Below, piece by piece: positions 23,790-33,398 of a stretch of 64,000 bases of DNA (the stretch's first letter is position 1; each line of letters starts with the position of its first letter). The stretch is from assembly GCF_016918565.1 (NCBI RefSeq), contig NZ_JAFFQD010000010.1:56888-120887 (forward strand), written 5' to 3'. This DNA comes from Desulfogranum marinum (GTDB taxonomy: Bacteria; Desulfobacterota; Desulfobulbia; Desulfobulbales; Desulfobulbaceae). The position numbers and the translations under genes were made by a program. A model generated the notes under the pieces. It was not told the origin of the DNA. It searched no databases and saw only the letters and a list, made by a program, of their open reading frames with translations.

Positions 23790-25046
23790 CTAAACCGACT
23801 CACCGTCTCCCAGTTGCAACGAACCGTTAAAATCTTTTTCTGCAAACCCGAAATCAACGATACAGTTTCTACCAATCCCAGCACCAGCCGGGATATGAGC
23901 TTCTTTACCTACAAGGGTAATACCTGTATAGAGATGTGTCGGGAACTTTTTATTCACAACCGTCATGTTGTCGGAATTACCGATCACCGCCCCATCGCCA
24001 ATTCGTACCCGCTTGTCGCAAATTGCAAGATCAACCTTGGCATCCTTACCGATGACACCGTCATCAAAAATGATGGAATTGGTGACAACTGCTCCTTTTT
24101 CCACTTTTACCCCAGGAGACAGTACGGAATTTTCCACAGTCCCCTCAATGACACAACCGGCAGATATCAATGAAGAGGTAACGCTGCACCCATTAACAAA
24201 GCGACTCGGAGCTCTGTCCATTGGCCGATCACCATAGGCAGGATTGGGCTGAATACCCCATTCTTCGGGGGAAATTTCAGAATTTTCCCGAATGATCTCC
24301 ATGTTGGTTTCCCAATAGGACTGGATCGTGCCCACATCTCGCCAGTAGCCGTAAAATGGGTAGGCAAACACCCTGTCTTTTTCGATGGCCCTCGGAATGA
24401 TATGCATCCCAAAATCCACTTCCTTTCTATCCCTTTCCAGGGTCTTTAACAGATACTTGGTATCAAAAATATAAATCCCCATGGATGCCAGGTTGGTCTT
24501 GGGCTCCTTGGGTTTTTCCTCCCAATCGATAATCCGGTTTTCGGCATCCACTATTCCAGCACCAAACTGATGAATCTGACTCTTGGGTACCACCATCATT
24601 CCGATAGTAACATCAGCCTCTTTATGCTGATGGTAGGAGAGCATGGCATCAAAATCCATCATATAAATATGATCACCGGAAAGAAGCACTACCTGGTCGG
24701 AAGGGTTGCTTTTGATAAAATCAATATTCTGGCGAATGGCATCCGCTGTTCCCTTGTACCAGTCCGAATCCTTTTCTCCAGTTCGTGGTGGCAATATTTT
24801 TACCCCGCGAGTGCGGCCAGTAAAATCCCACGCCTCACCGCTACCGATATGGGCCATCAAGGAAAGCGGTTTATACTGAGTTAGCACGCCGACCTTTTTA
24901 AGCCCGGAATTCATAACATTGGAAAGGCTGAAATCGATTATACGGTATATCCCCCCAAAAGGTACAGCCGGCTTCGCCCTGTGCCCTACCAAGGAATTGA
25001 GACGACTGCCAATACCACCTGCAAGCAACAGCACCAGAGCGTTCAT
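23790..25046 (-). CDS. glgC: glucose-1-phosphate adenylyltransferase
   Basis: 418 residues from the ATG at 25046 (GGAGGAACTGAA upstream). All catalytic signatures are present: nucleotide loop LLLAGGIGSRLNSL, RAKPAVPFGGIYRIIDF, the SGDHIYMMDF aspartate, the substrate loop WEEKPKEPKTN and YWRDVGTIQSYW. A left-handed beta-helix of hexapeptide repeats forms the C-terminal third. It makes ADP-glucose from ATP and glucose-1-phosphate for glycogen or trehalose synthesis. The start overlaps the stop of a second GlgC-like gene by 4 bases, so the two are probably co-expressed and may form a heterotetramer. Confidence 0.93.
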   Translation of the reverse strand: MNALVLLLAGGIGSRLNSLVGHRAKPAVPFGGIYRIIDFSLSNVMNSGLKKVGVLTQYKPLSLMAHIGSGEAWDFTGRTRGVKILPPRTGEKDSDWYKGTADAIRQNIDFIKSNPSDQVVLLSGDHIYMMDFDAMLSYHQHKEADVTIGMMVVPKSQIHQFGAGIVDAENRIIDWEEKPKEPKTNLASMGIYIFDTKYLLKTLERDRKEVDFGMHIIPRAIEKDRVFAYPFYGYWRDVGTIQSYWETNMEIIRENSEISPEEWGIQPNPAYGDRPMDRAPSRFVNGCSVTSSLISAGCVIEGTVENSVLSPGVKVEKGAVVTNSIIFDDGVIGKDAKVDLAICDKRVRIGDGAVIGNSDNMTVVNKKFPTHLYTGITLVGKEAHIPAGAGIGRNCIVDFGFAEKDFNGSLQLGDGESV

Positions 25047-26296
25047 TTCAGTTCCTCCCCGTCGTTCAATGCTTTTTCCGGCCATCTGTACTCTTCAATA
25101 CGGGGCGCTACCGTACAGCCACTGCCGATAGTTGTTCCGGCCGGCACTTTATTATTCCACCCGATGACACTGACATTTCCAGGCTCACCTCGGCCCGGGA
25201 CACCTATCTGCACATTGGTTCCAAAGGTTGTGTTCACATCGCTTACCACCCTGCACAGTTTAGCGCCTTCTTGGACGACATTATCAAAAAACAGGACTGA
25301 ATCCACAACCTCAGCCCCTTTTTCGACCCTGACCCCAGGAAACAGGATGGAATTACGCACCGTTCCTTCAATAATACAACCGTTGTACGCCATCGAATTT
25401 CCAAGGCTGCCACAGGTACCTACTTTCAATGGCTGCCGACCTGCAATATTGCGATGAGCAAGGTTGGTTCTGACCCCCCATGTTTCCATGTCTATTTTGG
25501 GTTCAGGCCCAAGCAGGTCCATGGATGTCTGCCAGTATTCATCAACGGTTCTTGTATATCCCCAGTAGCCGTCAAATTTAAAACCATGCACATTATACTT
25601 CTGCTTCATCATCAGCGGAATGATGTCACGACCAAATTCATATGATTCGTTCTGCTGATTTTCTCTCAGTACGTCGTACAGCACTTCCGGCCTGAAGCAA
25701 TACACTGTCAGGGAAGCCCAGTTGCTCTTTGGTTGAACAGGTTTCTCTTCGTAAGTAAGGATGCGGCCGCCTTCGCTGCTGTCATCAGCAATCTCAGCAA
25801 CACCGAACCTGGATGCAGACGTCTGCGGCACCTGTATAAAGGCTGCAGTAAGATCTGCCTTTTGATCGTTATGATACTGAACCATCTGCCGATAATCCAT
25901 CTGATAGATATGGTCCCCGGATAAAACGAGCAGGTTGGAGGGATCATGATACTTAATAAAATCGAGATTCTGGTACACAGCATCAGCTGATCCGCGATAC
26001 CAATGGGGACTGTCATAATCTTGAAATGGAGGCAGAATGGAAATACCACGATTGCGGCCTATCATATCCCAGGCTTCCCCGGTGCCGATGTGATTAATCA
26101 GAGAATACGAACGGTACTGGCTGAGAATGGCTATCCGTTCTATACCTGAATGCAGTAAATTAGAAAGGGGAAAGTCGATTACCCGTGCAAAACCACCAAA
26201 CGGCACTGCGGACTTTGGTCTATAATGGGTTAATACACCCAACTCTCCGACTCGGCTCCCAGCAAGAATCATTGCCAGGATTGAAGGTTTAGACAT
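25043..26296 (-). CDS. GlgC-like subunit with altered nucleotide loop
   Basis: 417 residues, clearly homologous to GlgC throughout (PFGG, VLSGDHIYQMDY, YEEKPVQPKSNW, hexapeptide-repeat C-terminus). The nucleotide-binding loop reads LAGSRVGELGVLT instead of LAGGxGxRLxxLT, lacking the catalytic Arg and one Gly. The RAKPAV segment is RPKSAV, and the WRDVGT motif is replaced by WGYTRTV. A related variant (LAGGRVDELxVLT...RPKSAVPFGG) is known to me in other bacteria. The role is probably a regulatory or specificity partner for the downstream GlgC, comparable to GlgD in Firmicutes; that is inference. Confidence 0.8.
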   Translation of the reverse strand: MSKPSILAMILAGSRVGELGVLTHYRPKSAVPFGGFARVIDFPLSNLLHSGIERIAILSQYRSYSLINHIGTGEAWDMIGRNRGISILPPFQDYDSPHWYRGSADAVYQNLDFIKYHDPSNLLVLSGDHIYQMDYRQMVQYHNDQKADLTAAFIQVPQTSASRFGVAEIADDSSEGGRILTYEEKPVQPKSNWASLTVYCFRPEVLYDVLRENQQNESYEFGRDIIPLMMKQKYNVHGFKFDGYWGYTRTVDEYWQTSMDLLGPEPKIDMETWGVRTNLAHRNIAGRQPLKVGTCGSLGNSMAYNGCIIEGTVRNSILFPGVRVEKGAEVVDSVLFFDNVVQEGAKLCRVVSDVNTTFGTNVQIGVPGRGEPGNVSVIGWNNKVPAGTTIGSGCTVAPRIEEYRWPEKALNDGEELK

Positions 26297-26488
26297 ATAC
26301 GCACCTCTTGCTGGGGATTACATTTCCGCTGTATCTGTCCTTCAGCAAACAGCTTAGAAACGAAAAGGACTTTTATGAGTGTACCTTATTGCATAACCAA
26401 TGACTCCTGCAAGGAATAACTCTCATATCTGTAGAACATTCCTTGCAATTTTGTAAAATTCAAACCGGTTATCGGGGAGTATGGCCTT

Positions 26489-27517
26489 TTACTTTACGTG
26501 GCGGGTAATGATGCGAATAAGGCTATTGGTTGAGAACTCGTGATTTTCTCTTAGGGGGAGGTTCTTCAGAGGTACTTCTGCCCTTGCAGCCTCTTTGTGG
26601 CCGCCGGCAGGGCCATATTCACCAAATGTCTTCTGGGCCAGTTTACCTGCGTTTTTCCGATAACCGTCGCAACGAAAAATAACCACTAATTTTTCGCCGT
26701 ATACTCCAGAAACAATAACCCAGTCAAACTTATCTACGTGATTAAAAAAATCAGCTATAATGACAAGTATATCAGGAGTTCCCACCTTACCCAGATGGAC
26801 GTAGGCACGCTCTTTCCTACTTTTTACTTCGTTAAGGGCAATGCGAAAATATTTGAGCTCTGAGCGCCGCAGTTCGGTCAGCTCAAATTTTCGAACCAGA
26901 TTCAGGTTTGCAATATTAAACAGGTAGCGAAACGATATACCGTCTCCGGCCTGCATGTTTTTCTTTTGGAAGTTCTGGGTATCGACCTTGATCCCGTAAA
27001 AGAGGGCAGTGGCAAGTGCTACCGAAGGTTTAATATTTGCGGCACGCAAATACTCCACCATCATAGAAGCCACAGCACCGTATTCCGGTCGTATATCAAT
27101 AAATTTTGCATCCCACCCTTTTGTAACAGGATGATGATCGATAACCGCATCAAATTCTATCTTTTCAAAGCAGGGTTGATGGTTCGGCTGTGAATCCACC
27201 AGGATATATTTTGAATAATCTTTTACCGGCAGAGTGTGCATACGCTCAAGTGGTATTTTGAGCCGTTCCACCATGGTAATATTGTTAAGGCGACGGATTT
27301 CATTGGGATAGCCAATTGCCACACTTTGTACCCTATAACTGAGCAACCTTTTTACTGCCATGGCAGAAGCAATGGCATCCGGATCTGCACTGATAAGAAT
27401 AAGAACTTCGTCATCGCGATCAAATATATCCCAAAATCCTTGAAGACGTGACGTAGCCGAATTTTTACTGGCACTCTGCGTGACACTATCTGCAATTTTT
27501 TCCAGTCGTTTAATCAT
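26489..27517 (-). CDS. DHH/DHHA1 phosphoesterase (NrnA-like)
   Basis: 342 residues. N-terminal DHH domain with LISADPDAIASAMA, VDSQPNH and the namesake VIDHHPVTK; C-terminal DHHA1 domain with GPAGGHKEAARAEV. Such enzymes hydrolyse short oligonucleotides, cyclic dinucleotide products or pAp in a Mn-dependent way. NrnA orthologues usually have DHH followed by the same GGH motif, but a role in signalling-nucleotide turnover is equally possible. The N-terminal ~30 residues are a non-conserved extension. Monocistronic. Confidence 0.85.
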   Translation of the reverse strand: MIKRLEKIADSVTQSASKNSATSRLQGFWDIFDRDDEVLILISADPDAIASAMAVKRLLSYRVQSVAIGYPNEIRRLNNITMVERLKIPLERMHTLPVKDYSKYILVDSQPNHQPCFEKIEFDAVIDHHPVTKGWDAKFIDIRPEYGAVASMMVEYLRAANIKPSVALATALFYGIKVDTQNFQKKNMQAGDGISFRYLFNIANLNLVRKFELTELRRSELKYFRIALNEVKSRKERAYVHLGKVGTPDILVIIADFFNHVDKFDWVIVSGVYGEKLVVIFRCDGYRKNAGKLAQKTFGEYGPAGGHKEAARAEVPLKNLPLRENHEFSTNSLIRIITRHVK

Positions 27518-28090
27518 AAAATTTACAATAATAAAAAAAAGCCACTACAGTTCACAAAATTGGAAACGCAGCGGCATTAACAACCAGCCTAAGAACGATT
27601 CATAAAAAATCACACTCTTTTTTGATGAAAATAACCGACATCGAGGGTCTTTTTTTGTTTTTGGCTGATCCATAGACAATCACCCGTTCCTTCCCGGTGT
27701 TGTATCGGGGAGCAGGGGAAGACAACTATACCACAGAGATTTCAAAAATAGCAAGTTTTGACTTAGGCCCGCAGACAAGACATCAACATACTGAAATTAA
27801 AGAATAAAGAAGCAAAGGTTTATTCAAAAAATAAAATAACCAAAAAAACCATACCTAGCATATGTCCTCATCTGGTTAGTCAGTACCAACAAGAAAAAGG
27901 TCTCTAGCCACAATCATCTTTTGCTTTTAGACCAGTCATGTTAAAAGTGATTCTTTGGCAAGATGGACATATCTTCATCATTACAATTGTCTGCCATACC
28001 AACTGAAAAAGCATATATGGTCAAACATGAGCGCTCAATGGACTCCTGTACCTTTTTCTCTATAATCGCCCTTTCCTTGATACAAAAACC
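27518..28090. other. intergenic region, 573 bases
   Basis: AT-rich spacer between divergent genes. A possible weak 61-codon frame on the minus strand (27941-28123) has no ribosome binding site and overlaps the start of the permease gene. No tRNA, terminator or repeat recognised. Confidence 0.35.
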
Positions 28091-29173
28091 GTGATTCTCC
28101 TTTACCGATACGTCTTCTATCAATTCCTTCGTAATATAAGCATGCTGATGGCAAGCTTTATTACCATTTATCTGCTGATCGATTTTTTTGAAAAAATAGA
28201 CAACTTCCTGGAAAAAGGAAAATCCATGGCGCTTGTCTTTAAGTTCTTCCTACTCAATGTTCCTTTTATAGTCGAACAGATGGGCCCGGTCTGTATTCTG
28301 CTTGCCGGAGTTGTGACTCTGGGTATTCTCAATCATAGTAACGAACTGATTGCTCTCAAGGCCGGTGGCGTTCCCCTCAAAAAAATTACCGCCCCAATCC
28401 TGGTTTCCGGTGTATTGTTTACCTTGCTCTTCCTGGCCATGTCTCAGTTTATCCTGCCCAAAACCATCGCAGAGACCAATCGGATATGGAACAAGGAAGT
28501 CAAAGGGCGCGTTCCGCTCGGTATATATCGCAACGGACGTTATTATTATCGCGGCCAGGAGGGTTTTTATTCTTTTGCTCGTCCATCACCCAAGAGCAAT
28601 AACTTTCTCTTTTTTTCTTTTACCTCATGGGATGATAAATATAAGTTGTCAACCCACATAGCCTCCAAAGAAGCATATTGGGCCGATGAAACCTGGACCC
28701 TCAAACATGGGCAGGTACAGCGGGCTGTGACGGAAACAGATTTTTCAACTGATCTTTTCACCTCTAAAGTCTTCCAGTTCAAGGAAAAGCCGGAAGACTT
28801 CTTTGTGCCGGAATATCAATCCCTGGAACTTTCCCTGCTGGATCTCTATAAGGCTACCCAGCGCCAAAAATCCGACGATGAAACAAACCTGGCCTGGGCT
28901 AATTTTTATGGCCGTATTTCCTACACCTTGCTTGGCCTGCCTCTCCTTTTTCTTGGCTTACCTCTGCTTTTAATTGTCTACAGGAAATGGGGGCGCGACC
29001 TTTCTCTTGCCGTGCCCACCAGTTGCGGCATGGCCTTCGGTTGCTGGGGCATATGGGGAACACTGCAGTCTCTTGCAAAAGCTGGTTATATGAATCCGTT
29101 ATTTGCTGCTATTTCCATTCACCTGCTCATGGGCTTTTTTGGTTTTATTCTCCTGTTACGAGAGGATAGTTAA
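28091..29173 (+). CDS. lptG: LptF/LptG-family permease (LPS export)
   Basis: 360 residues, exactly the usual LptG length, from a GTG at 28091. Three transmembrane helices at the N-terminus (about residues 10-30, 55-80, 98-118), a periplasmic beta-jellyroll of ~140 residues, then three helices at the C-terminus (about 272-292, 300-320, 330-355). The coupling-helix region (NHSNELIALKAGGVPLKKI) that contacts the LptB ATPase is typical. It would draw lipopolysaccharide from the inner membrane to the LptC-A-D bridge. No LptF partner lies beside it here. The stop codon TAA is formed by the first bases of a repeat element. Confidence 0.9.
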   Translation: MILLYRYVFYQFLRNISMLMASFITIYLLIDFFEKIDNFLEKGKSMALVFKFFLLNVPFIVEQMGPVCILLAGVVTLGILNHSNELIALKAGGVPLKKITAPILVSGVLFTLLFLAMSQFILPKTIAETNRIWNKEVKGRVPLGIYRNGRYYYRGQEGFYSFARPSPKSNNFLFFSFTSWDDKYKLSTHIASKEAYWADETWTLKHGQVQRAVTETDFSTDLFTSKVFQFKEKPEDFFVPEYQSLELSLLDLYKATQRQKSDDETNLAWANFYGRISYTLLGLPLLFLGLPLLLIVYRKWGRDLSLAVPTSCGMAFGCWGIWGTLQSLAKAGYMNPLFAAISIHLLMGFFGFILLLREDS

Positions 29174-29425
29174 CCCGAATTTCTCATGAGTTTTTTGATT
29201 TTCAACTTAAGCTTTTGATATTTACAGAAAATACGGTAGCGCTAAAAAAACAGACTGTTTTTTCGTCGATAATCAAAAAAACTCACCCTCCTGGTCAGCG
29301 GATTTTTCCGCAGACTCTTTGTTGCAGGCCACTTGCGGTAGCTTACTATCGGAGTCTACGCTTACCTGCTGCGTGTCCTGCGCCTCGATCTGCGAAAAAC
29401 TTCACTGATGAGAAATCCGGGTTAA
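29170..29425. repeat. MITE-like element with 21-base terminal inverted repeats
   Basis: Left end TTAACCCGAATTTCTCATGAG (29170-29190); right end, read on the minus strand, TTAACCCGGATTTCTCATCAG (29425-29405): two mismatches. The ~256-base interior has a hairpin AAAAAACAGACTGTTTTTT and, at 29350-29366 on the minus strand, the dispersed motif GGTAAGCGTAGACTCCG. No coding potential. Confidence 0.75.
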
Positions 29426-29452
29426 GAGCCATCCGCTCTCATTTCCTCTCAA

Positions 29453-30301
29453 ATGGCCTCCAGACAAATGCACTCGATGAAGCAAGGGACAGTCTATACG
29501 GTTAAGCAAGAAAACCAACAGTATCGGGTCACGTGCCTTCTTGACGCTGCCGGGTTGGATAAAAAGATTGCCGGCCGGCCTGTTATTTTGATCAAACCAA
29601 ATCTGGTTGAAGCACTCCCCCCTCCGATCACCACACCCGTGAGCCTGGTAAGAGCCATCATCCTTTATCTACGAAAACATTCTCAGGCAGAGATACTTAT
29701 CGGAGAGGGGACGGCATCTGCTACCTATGACACACCCCATGCCTTTGAAGCCCTTGGCTACACTAAACTGGGCAAAGAGCTTGACGTTCCATTGATTGAC
29801 CTTAACCATGAGCCCTGTATATCACTCAAATGCGCAAAGTACGTTCGATGGCCGGAAATGCACCTGCCCCAAATAGCTATGGAGAGTTTTCTGCTGTCTG
29901 TACCGATGCTCAAAGCACACTCCCTTGCCCTGGTAACCCTTACCATGAAAAATATGATGGGCCTTGCCCCACCGCAGCACTACCAGCAGGGTGGCGGCTG
30001 GAAAAAGTCCGCTTTTCATCTCGGCATTCAGGATGCGGTTGCAGATCTTAACAGATACCGAACCCCGGATTTTTCAGTACTCGACGCGACCCTGGGCATG
30101 GCCGAAGCCCATCTGTGGGGTCCAACCTGCCAACCACCTCCCCACATCCTGGCAGCTTCAGATGACCCGGTTGCCATTGATGCTTACGGGGCGCAACTCC
30201 TGCATAAAAACTGGCAAGAGATTGGCCATATCAAAAGCGTTCACCAGGAACTGGGCCAGGCCGCACCGCTGACTGTGCATGAAATCATGACGGTTAAATA
30301 A
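29453..30301 (+). CDS. DUF362 protein
   Basis: 282 codons from the ATG at 29453 (other ATGs at 29468 and 29477; the true start is uncertain). DUF362 features: PVILIKPNLVEALPPP near the N-terminus, an EGTA segment (IGEGTASAT), SVPMLKAHSLALVTLTMKNM and the ending region DPVAIDAYGAQLL. There is no added ferredoxin domain. DUF362 proteins occur widely in anaerobes, and their chemistry is unknown. It directly follows a repeat element and ends at a good terminator. Confidence 0.85.
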   Translation: MASRQMHSMKQGTVYTVKQENQQYRVTCLLDAAGLDKKIAGRPVILIKPNLVEALPPPITTPVSLVRAIILYLRKHSQAEILIGEGTASATYDTPHAFEALGYTKLGKELDVPLIDLNHEPCISLKCAKYVRWPEMHLPQIAMESFLLSVPMLKAHSLALVTLTMKNMMGLAPPQHYQQGGGWKKSAFHLGIQDAVADLNRYRTPDFSVLDATLGMAEAHLWGPTCQPPPHILAASDDPVAIDAYGAQLLHKNWQEIGHIKSVHQELGQAAPLTVHEIMTVK

Positions 30302-30303
30302 AA

Positions 30304-30346
30304 AATGCCGGGATTGCGCATCGCTGGCAACACCCGGCATTAAAAA
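30304..30346 (+). terminator. intrinsic terminator after DUF362 gene
   Basis: AATGCCGGG (30304-30312) pairs with CCCGGCATT (30333-30341), followed by AAAAAATTA. The A-run downstream and T-poor tail make it less canonical on the plus strand, but the preceding TTTTTT on the opposite strand could serve the convergent genes. Confidence 0.5.
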
Positions 30347-30368
30347 ATTATGACAAAAAGAATAATAA

Positions 30369-30545
30369 TTATTTTTTCTTCTTTTTGTTTTTCTTCTTAT
30401 CTTTTTTCTTTTCTATTTCAGAAACTGCAACCATCTTTTTTTTAGACGAACACCCTGACGCAAACAACGGGCATCGGCTGCAAGGTTTTCCTTTTTTACG
30501 ATACTTTGCACAGCATTTCTTTTTTTCTAACTTTACCTTACCCAT
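30369..30545 (-). CDS. small Lys-rich, Cys-containing protein
   Basis: 58 residues from the ATG at 30545, with GGAGG eight bases upstream. A central cysteine cluster KKCCAKYRKKGKPCSRCPLF, with one more Cys soon after, is followed by an almost pure Lys tail (KKKDKKKNKKKKK). The cysteine spacing suggests a small metal-binding or redox knot; the tail suggests nucleic acid or membrane contact. I have the impression of similar small proteins in other deltaproteobacteria but cannot name a family. Confidence 0.6.
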   Translation of the reverse strand: MGKVKLEKKKCCAKYRKKGKPCSRCPLFASGCSSKKKMVAVSEIEKKKDKKKNKKKKK

Positions 30546-30609
30546 AAACTGTGCCTCCACAAATGGATTATGTCACGTTTGCAAAGTGTTGCAAAACAGT
30601 GCATAAACT

Positions 30610-31314
30610 TTATTTGTCGGTTTTGAGTATGTCAAGGAGTTCAACTTTAAAAATCAGCATAGAACCAGGTTCTATCACCGGAGGTGCACCACGGTCGCCA
30701 TATGCAAGTTTTGCCGGGATATACAGTTCATAGGTTGAGCCAACAGCCATTAATTGCAATGCTTCTTGCCAACCTGGTATCACTTGGTCTACTTGAAATT
30801 CAGCAGGTTGTTTACGTTCATAGGAACTGTCGAACTCTGTTCCGTCAAGCAGTGTTCCCTGATAGTGTACTTTCACCATATCGGTAGCAGTTGGCTTAGC
30901 TCCTTCTCCGGATTTCAGCATTTTGTATTGCAACCCGCTCTCGGTCGCAACCACCCCTGCTTTGGCCTTATTTTCCTTTAAAAACGCCTCTTCAGCCTTT
31001 TGATTTTTCTCAATCATGGCCACTGTTTTCTTTATCTGCTTTTCCTGCTGCCGTTTAGCAAAGTCCTGTTGAATGACTGCCGATTCCTCTGCAGTAATAA
31101 GTGGTGTCTTCCCATTATATGCGTCAAACATGCCGCGACTGAGCATTTCCAGATCGAGTTTTTCATCAATTCCCTGAAAATATTGGCCCAGGTCCAAGCC
31201 CATGGCATAGCTTAATTTTTGTTGCTCGGTTTCAAGTACAACCGCCTTATCGGCTGCAAAGGAATTACCGGTCAAGACCAGTCCGGCCAGTAAAGCAGAT
31301 ACAATCACTTTCAT
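30610..31314 (-). CDS. fkpA: FKBP-type peptidyl-prolyl isomerase, exported (Mip/FkpA-like)
   Basis: 234 residues. A Sec signal peptide (MKVIVSALLAGLVLTGNSFA, cleaved after Ala) is followed by a helical dimerisation domain (LSYAMGLDLGQYFQ, long helix 85-120) and a C-terminal FKBP domain (VHYQGTLLDGTEFDSSYER, then QVIPGWQEALQLM, YGDRGAPPVIEPG, LIFKVELLDI). This is the Mip/FkpA/FklB layout: a periplasmic V-shaped dimer catalysing proline isomerisation and acting as a chaperone. The gene stands alone with its own promoter region. Confidence 0.93.
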   Translation of the reverse strand: MKVIVSALLAGLVLTGNSFAADKAVVLETEQQKLSYAMGLDLGQYFQGIDEKLDLEMLSRGMFDAYNGKTPLITAEESAVIQQDFAKRQQEKQIKKTVAMIEKNQKAEEAFLKENKAKAGVVATESGLQYKMLKSGEGAKPTATDMVKVHYQGTLLDGTEFDSSYERKQPAEFQVDQVIPGWQEALQLMAVGSTYELYIPAKLAYGDRGAPPVIEPGSMLIFKVELLDILKTDK

Positions 31315-31451
31315 GTAGTTCTCCTGTTCATAAAAAAATTGCCGGTTACCTCAGCAGCACCGACAATTGATTTCCCGGCTATGAAGAGGCTGCAAAAAAC
31401 TGCAACCATCAATGGTGAGCCGGAGAGTTATTAGTCTCTCTTACGACGAGA

Positions 31452-31934
31452 CTATTCAGCAGCACGTTCCTTTGCCAATTCCTCGGGGGACATGCTCCAG
31501 AACGGTTTGCCATTTTTAGTTAAACGTACCTTGAGGGAGAAATAATCACCTTTCTTGATTTTGGAAGCCATAAAAACATCTTCTCCGTTAATTTCAGCCC
31601 AGGCACCGCGAATTTTGACACGATCACCACGTTTCAAGCCAACGTTTTTCCCTAAAAATGCCTTGGGCCCGAGGTGTACAGTCACCTTATCACCGTCGCC
31701 ATCTTTTAAAATAAGACCAATCCCAGGATCCATTCCTTCCATAGGGACAATTTCTATCATTTTTTTGATATCCCCCTTCAGCCGATCCAGTTCAGAGACA
31801 TGGTACAAACTATTATATTGACCTTCTTCCTCCCAGCCTTTCAGGCCTTCGGCAGGTGCAGCACTTAAAAAAGTCGGTACTAAAAACATGGTGAGCGCTA
31901 TAACCATAAACAAGACAGAAGAACGAATAGCCAT
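31452..31934 (-). CDS. exported protein, possible OB-fold
   Basis: 160 residues. N-terminal signal peptide (SSVLFMVIALTMFLVPTFLSA) then a helix and a beta-rich domain with GIGLILKDGDGDKVTVHLGP and LKRGDRVKIRGAWAEINGE, a pattern like bacterial OB-fold (tOB) proteins of the periplasm. It ends with a charged helix. There is no catalytic motif. It begins 10 bases downstream of the stop of the upstream phenylacetate-CoA ligase gene, so it may share its transcript. Confidence 0.6.
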   Translation of the reverse strand: MAIRSSVLFMVIALTMFLVPTFLSAAPAEGLKGWEEEGQYNSLYHVSELDRLKGDIKKMIEIVPMEGMDPGIGLILKDGDGDKVTVHLGPKAFLGKNVGLKRGDRVKIRGAWAEINGEDVFMASKIKKGDYFSLKVRLTKNGKPFWSMSPEELAKERAAE

Positions 31935-31943
31935 TGTAGCCTC

Positions 31944-33257
31944 CTAGAGTTTTCGTTTATCAATCACCCGCTTGGATTTGCCCATGGATCGTTCAATGGT
32001 TTTCTCTTCAACCAGTTTCACATCCACGCCTATCCCGAGTTCTGCTGCAAGCCGCGCCTTGATATGGTCAACCATCTGACGCTGCTTTTTCATCTCGTCA
32101 AAAAATATATTTTCTGAAACCTCTACCAAAACACTGACTTTATCGGTGTGATTTTCACGTTCAACAATAATTTGATAATGGGGCTCAGTTCCTTTTATCT
32201 CAAACAGTACTTTTTCTATCTGGATTGGAAAAACATTGACTCCTTTTATAATAAGCATGTCATCGGAACGGCCAATAACACGCTCCATCCTTTTCATCGT
32301 TCGCCCGCAGGGGCACGGCTCTAAAAGAAATCGAGTCAGATCCCTGGTCCGATAACGGATCATGGGAAAGGCTTCCTTGGTCAACGTAGTGATCACCAAC
32401 TCCCCTACTTCTCCGGGAGCGACCGGCTCTAAGGTAATAGGATCTACAACTTCAAGCAGAAAGTGATCTTCATTGATGTGAAGACCGTTGCACTCCTGGC
32501 ATTCTCCAGCTACCCCCGGCCCCATGACTTCAGATAACCCATAGTTGTCTGTGGCGAGAATGCCTAATTTTTCATGCACTTCCTGACGCATGGCCTCAGA
32601 CCACGGCTCTCCACCAAAAAGGCCGAAACGCAGCGACAACCCATTGGGATTCACCCCCATTTCCATCATCGTATCTGCGATAACCAGCGCATACGAAGGT
32701 GTGCATACCAAGGCGGTGGTTTTAAAATCCTGCATAATTTGGATTTGTCGTTTGGTGTTACCGGCAGAAATTGGAATCACCGATGCTCCAATGTGCTCGG
32801 CACCATAGTGAAGACCAAACCCACCGGTAAACAAACCATACCCAAAGGCAATCTGAATAACATCGTTTCGAGTTACCCCTGCCGCAGTCAGAACGCGGCC
32901 AACCAGGTTTGACCACGTCTTGATATCATTGCGACTATATCCAACCACAGTGGCGAGGCCGGTAGTTCCCGAAGAGGAATGTACCCTCACAACATCACGC
33001 AGGGGCACTGCAAACAGCCCGTAGGGGTAATTACTGCGCAAATCCTCTTTTTCAGTAAATGGCAGCTGTCTGATATCGTCTAGGGAACGAACAGCGTCAT
33101 AGTTAAATTTGAGTTCCTCAAATTTTTTGCGATAAAACGGCACATGGGTTCCAACCCTGTACAAGGTCGACTGCAACCGCTCAAGTTGCAATTGCTCCAA
33201 ATCCTCCCGTGCCATACATTCTCTTTCCGGTTCCCAATACATACGCTTATCAAACAA
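31944..33257 (-). CDS. paaK: phenylacetate-CoA ligase
   Basis: 437 residues, the standard PaaK length. The adenylate-forming core has [17 protein letters not shown] (P-loop-like), [27 protein letters not shown] and [17 protein letters not shown] motif is present, and the C-terminal domain ends [14 protein letters not shown] with the catalytic lysine. It converts phenylacetate or another aryl acetate to the CoA thioester with ATP. Together with the second copy (37790-39091) and iorAB it handles aryl acids from aromatic amino acid oxidation. In archaea and anaerobes such ligases work together with indolepyruvate oxidoreductase. Confidence 0.93.
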   Translation of the reverse strand: MFDKRMYWEPERECMAREDLEQLQLERLQSTLYRVGTHVPFYRKKFEELKFNYDAVRSLDDIRQLPFTEKEDLRSNYPYGLFAVPLRDVVRVHSSSGTTGLATVVGYSRNDIKTWSNLVGRVLTAAGVTRNDVIQIAFGYGLFTGGFGLHYGAEHIGASVIPISAGNTKRQIQIMQDFKTTALVCTPSYALVIADTMMEMGVNPNGLSLRFGLFGGEPWSEAMRQEVHEKLGILATDNYGLSEVMGPGVAGECQECNGLHINEDHFLLEVVDPITLEPVAPGEVGELVITTLTKEAFPMIRYRTRDLTRFLLEPCPCGRTMKRMERVIGRSDDMLIIKGVNVFPIQIEKVLFEIKGTEPHYQIIVERENHTDKVSVLVEVSENIFFDEMKKQRQMVDHIKARLAAELGIGVDVKLVEEKTIERSMGKSKRVIDKRKL

Positions 33258-33398
33258 AGTTAGAATTAATGTAACTATTCAGCGAAGAACATACAACCTC
33301 GCCAAAGCCTCGATCCGTACCTGTTCCGCACTTAATAACGCAACCCCCTTGTTGCCGGCCAACTCGTTGGTCGGCACCCCATGTACCACCCGCTCATA

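Noticed and set aside
27690..27730. Possible small RNA (SRP or 6S) from a GC-rich patch
   Set aside because: The sequence lacks the conserved SRP GGAAG/AGCA loop elements and a 6S-like bubble.
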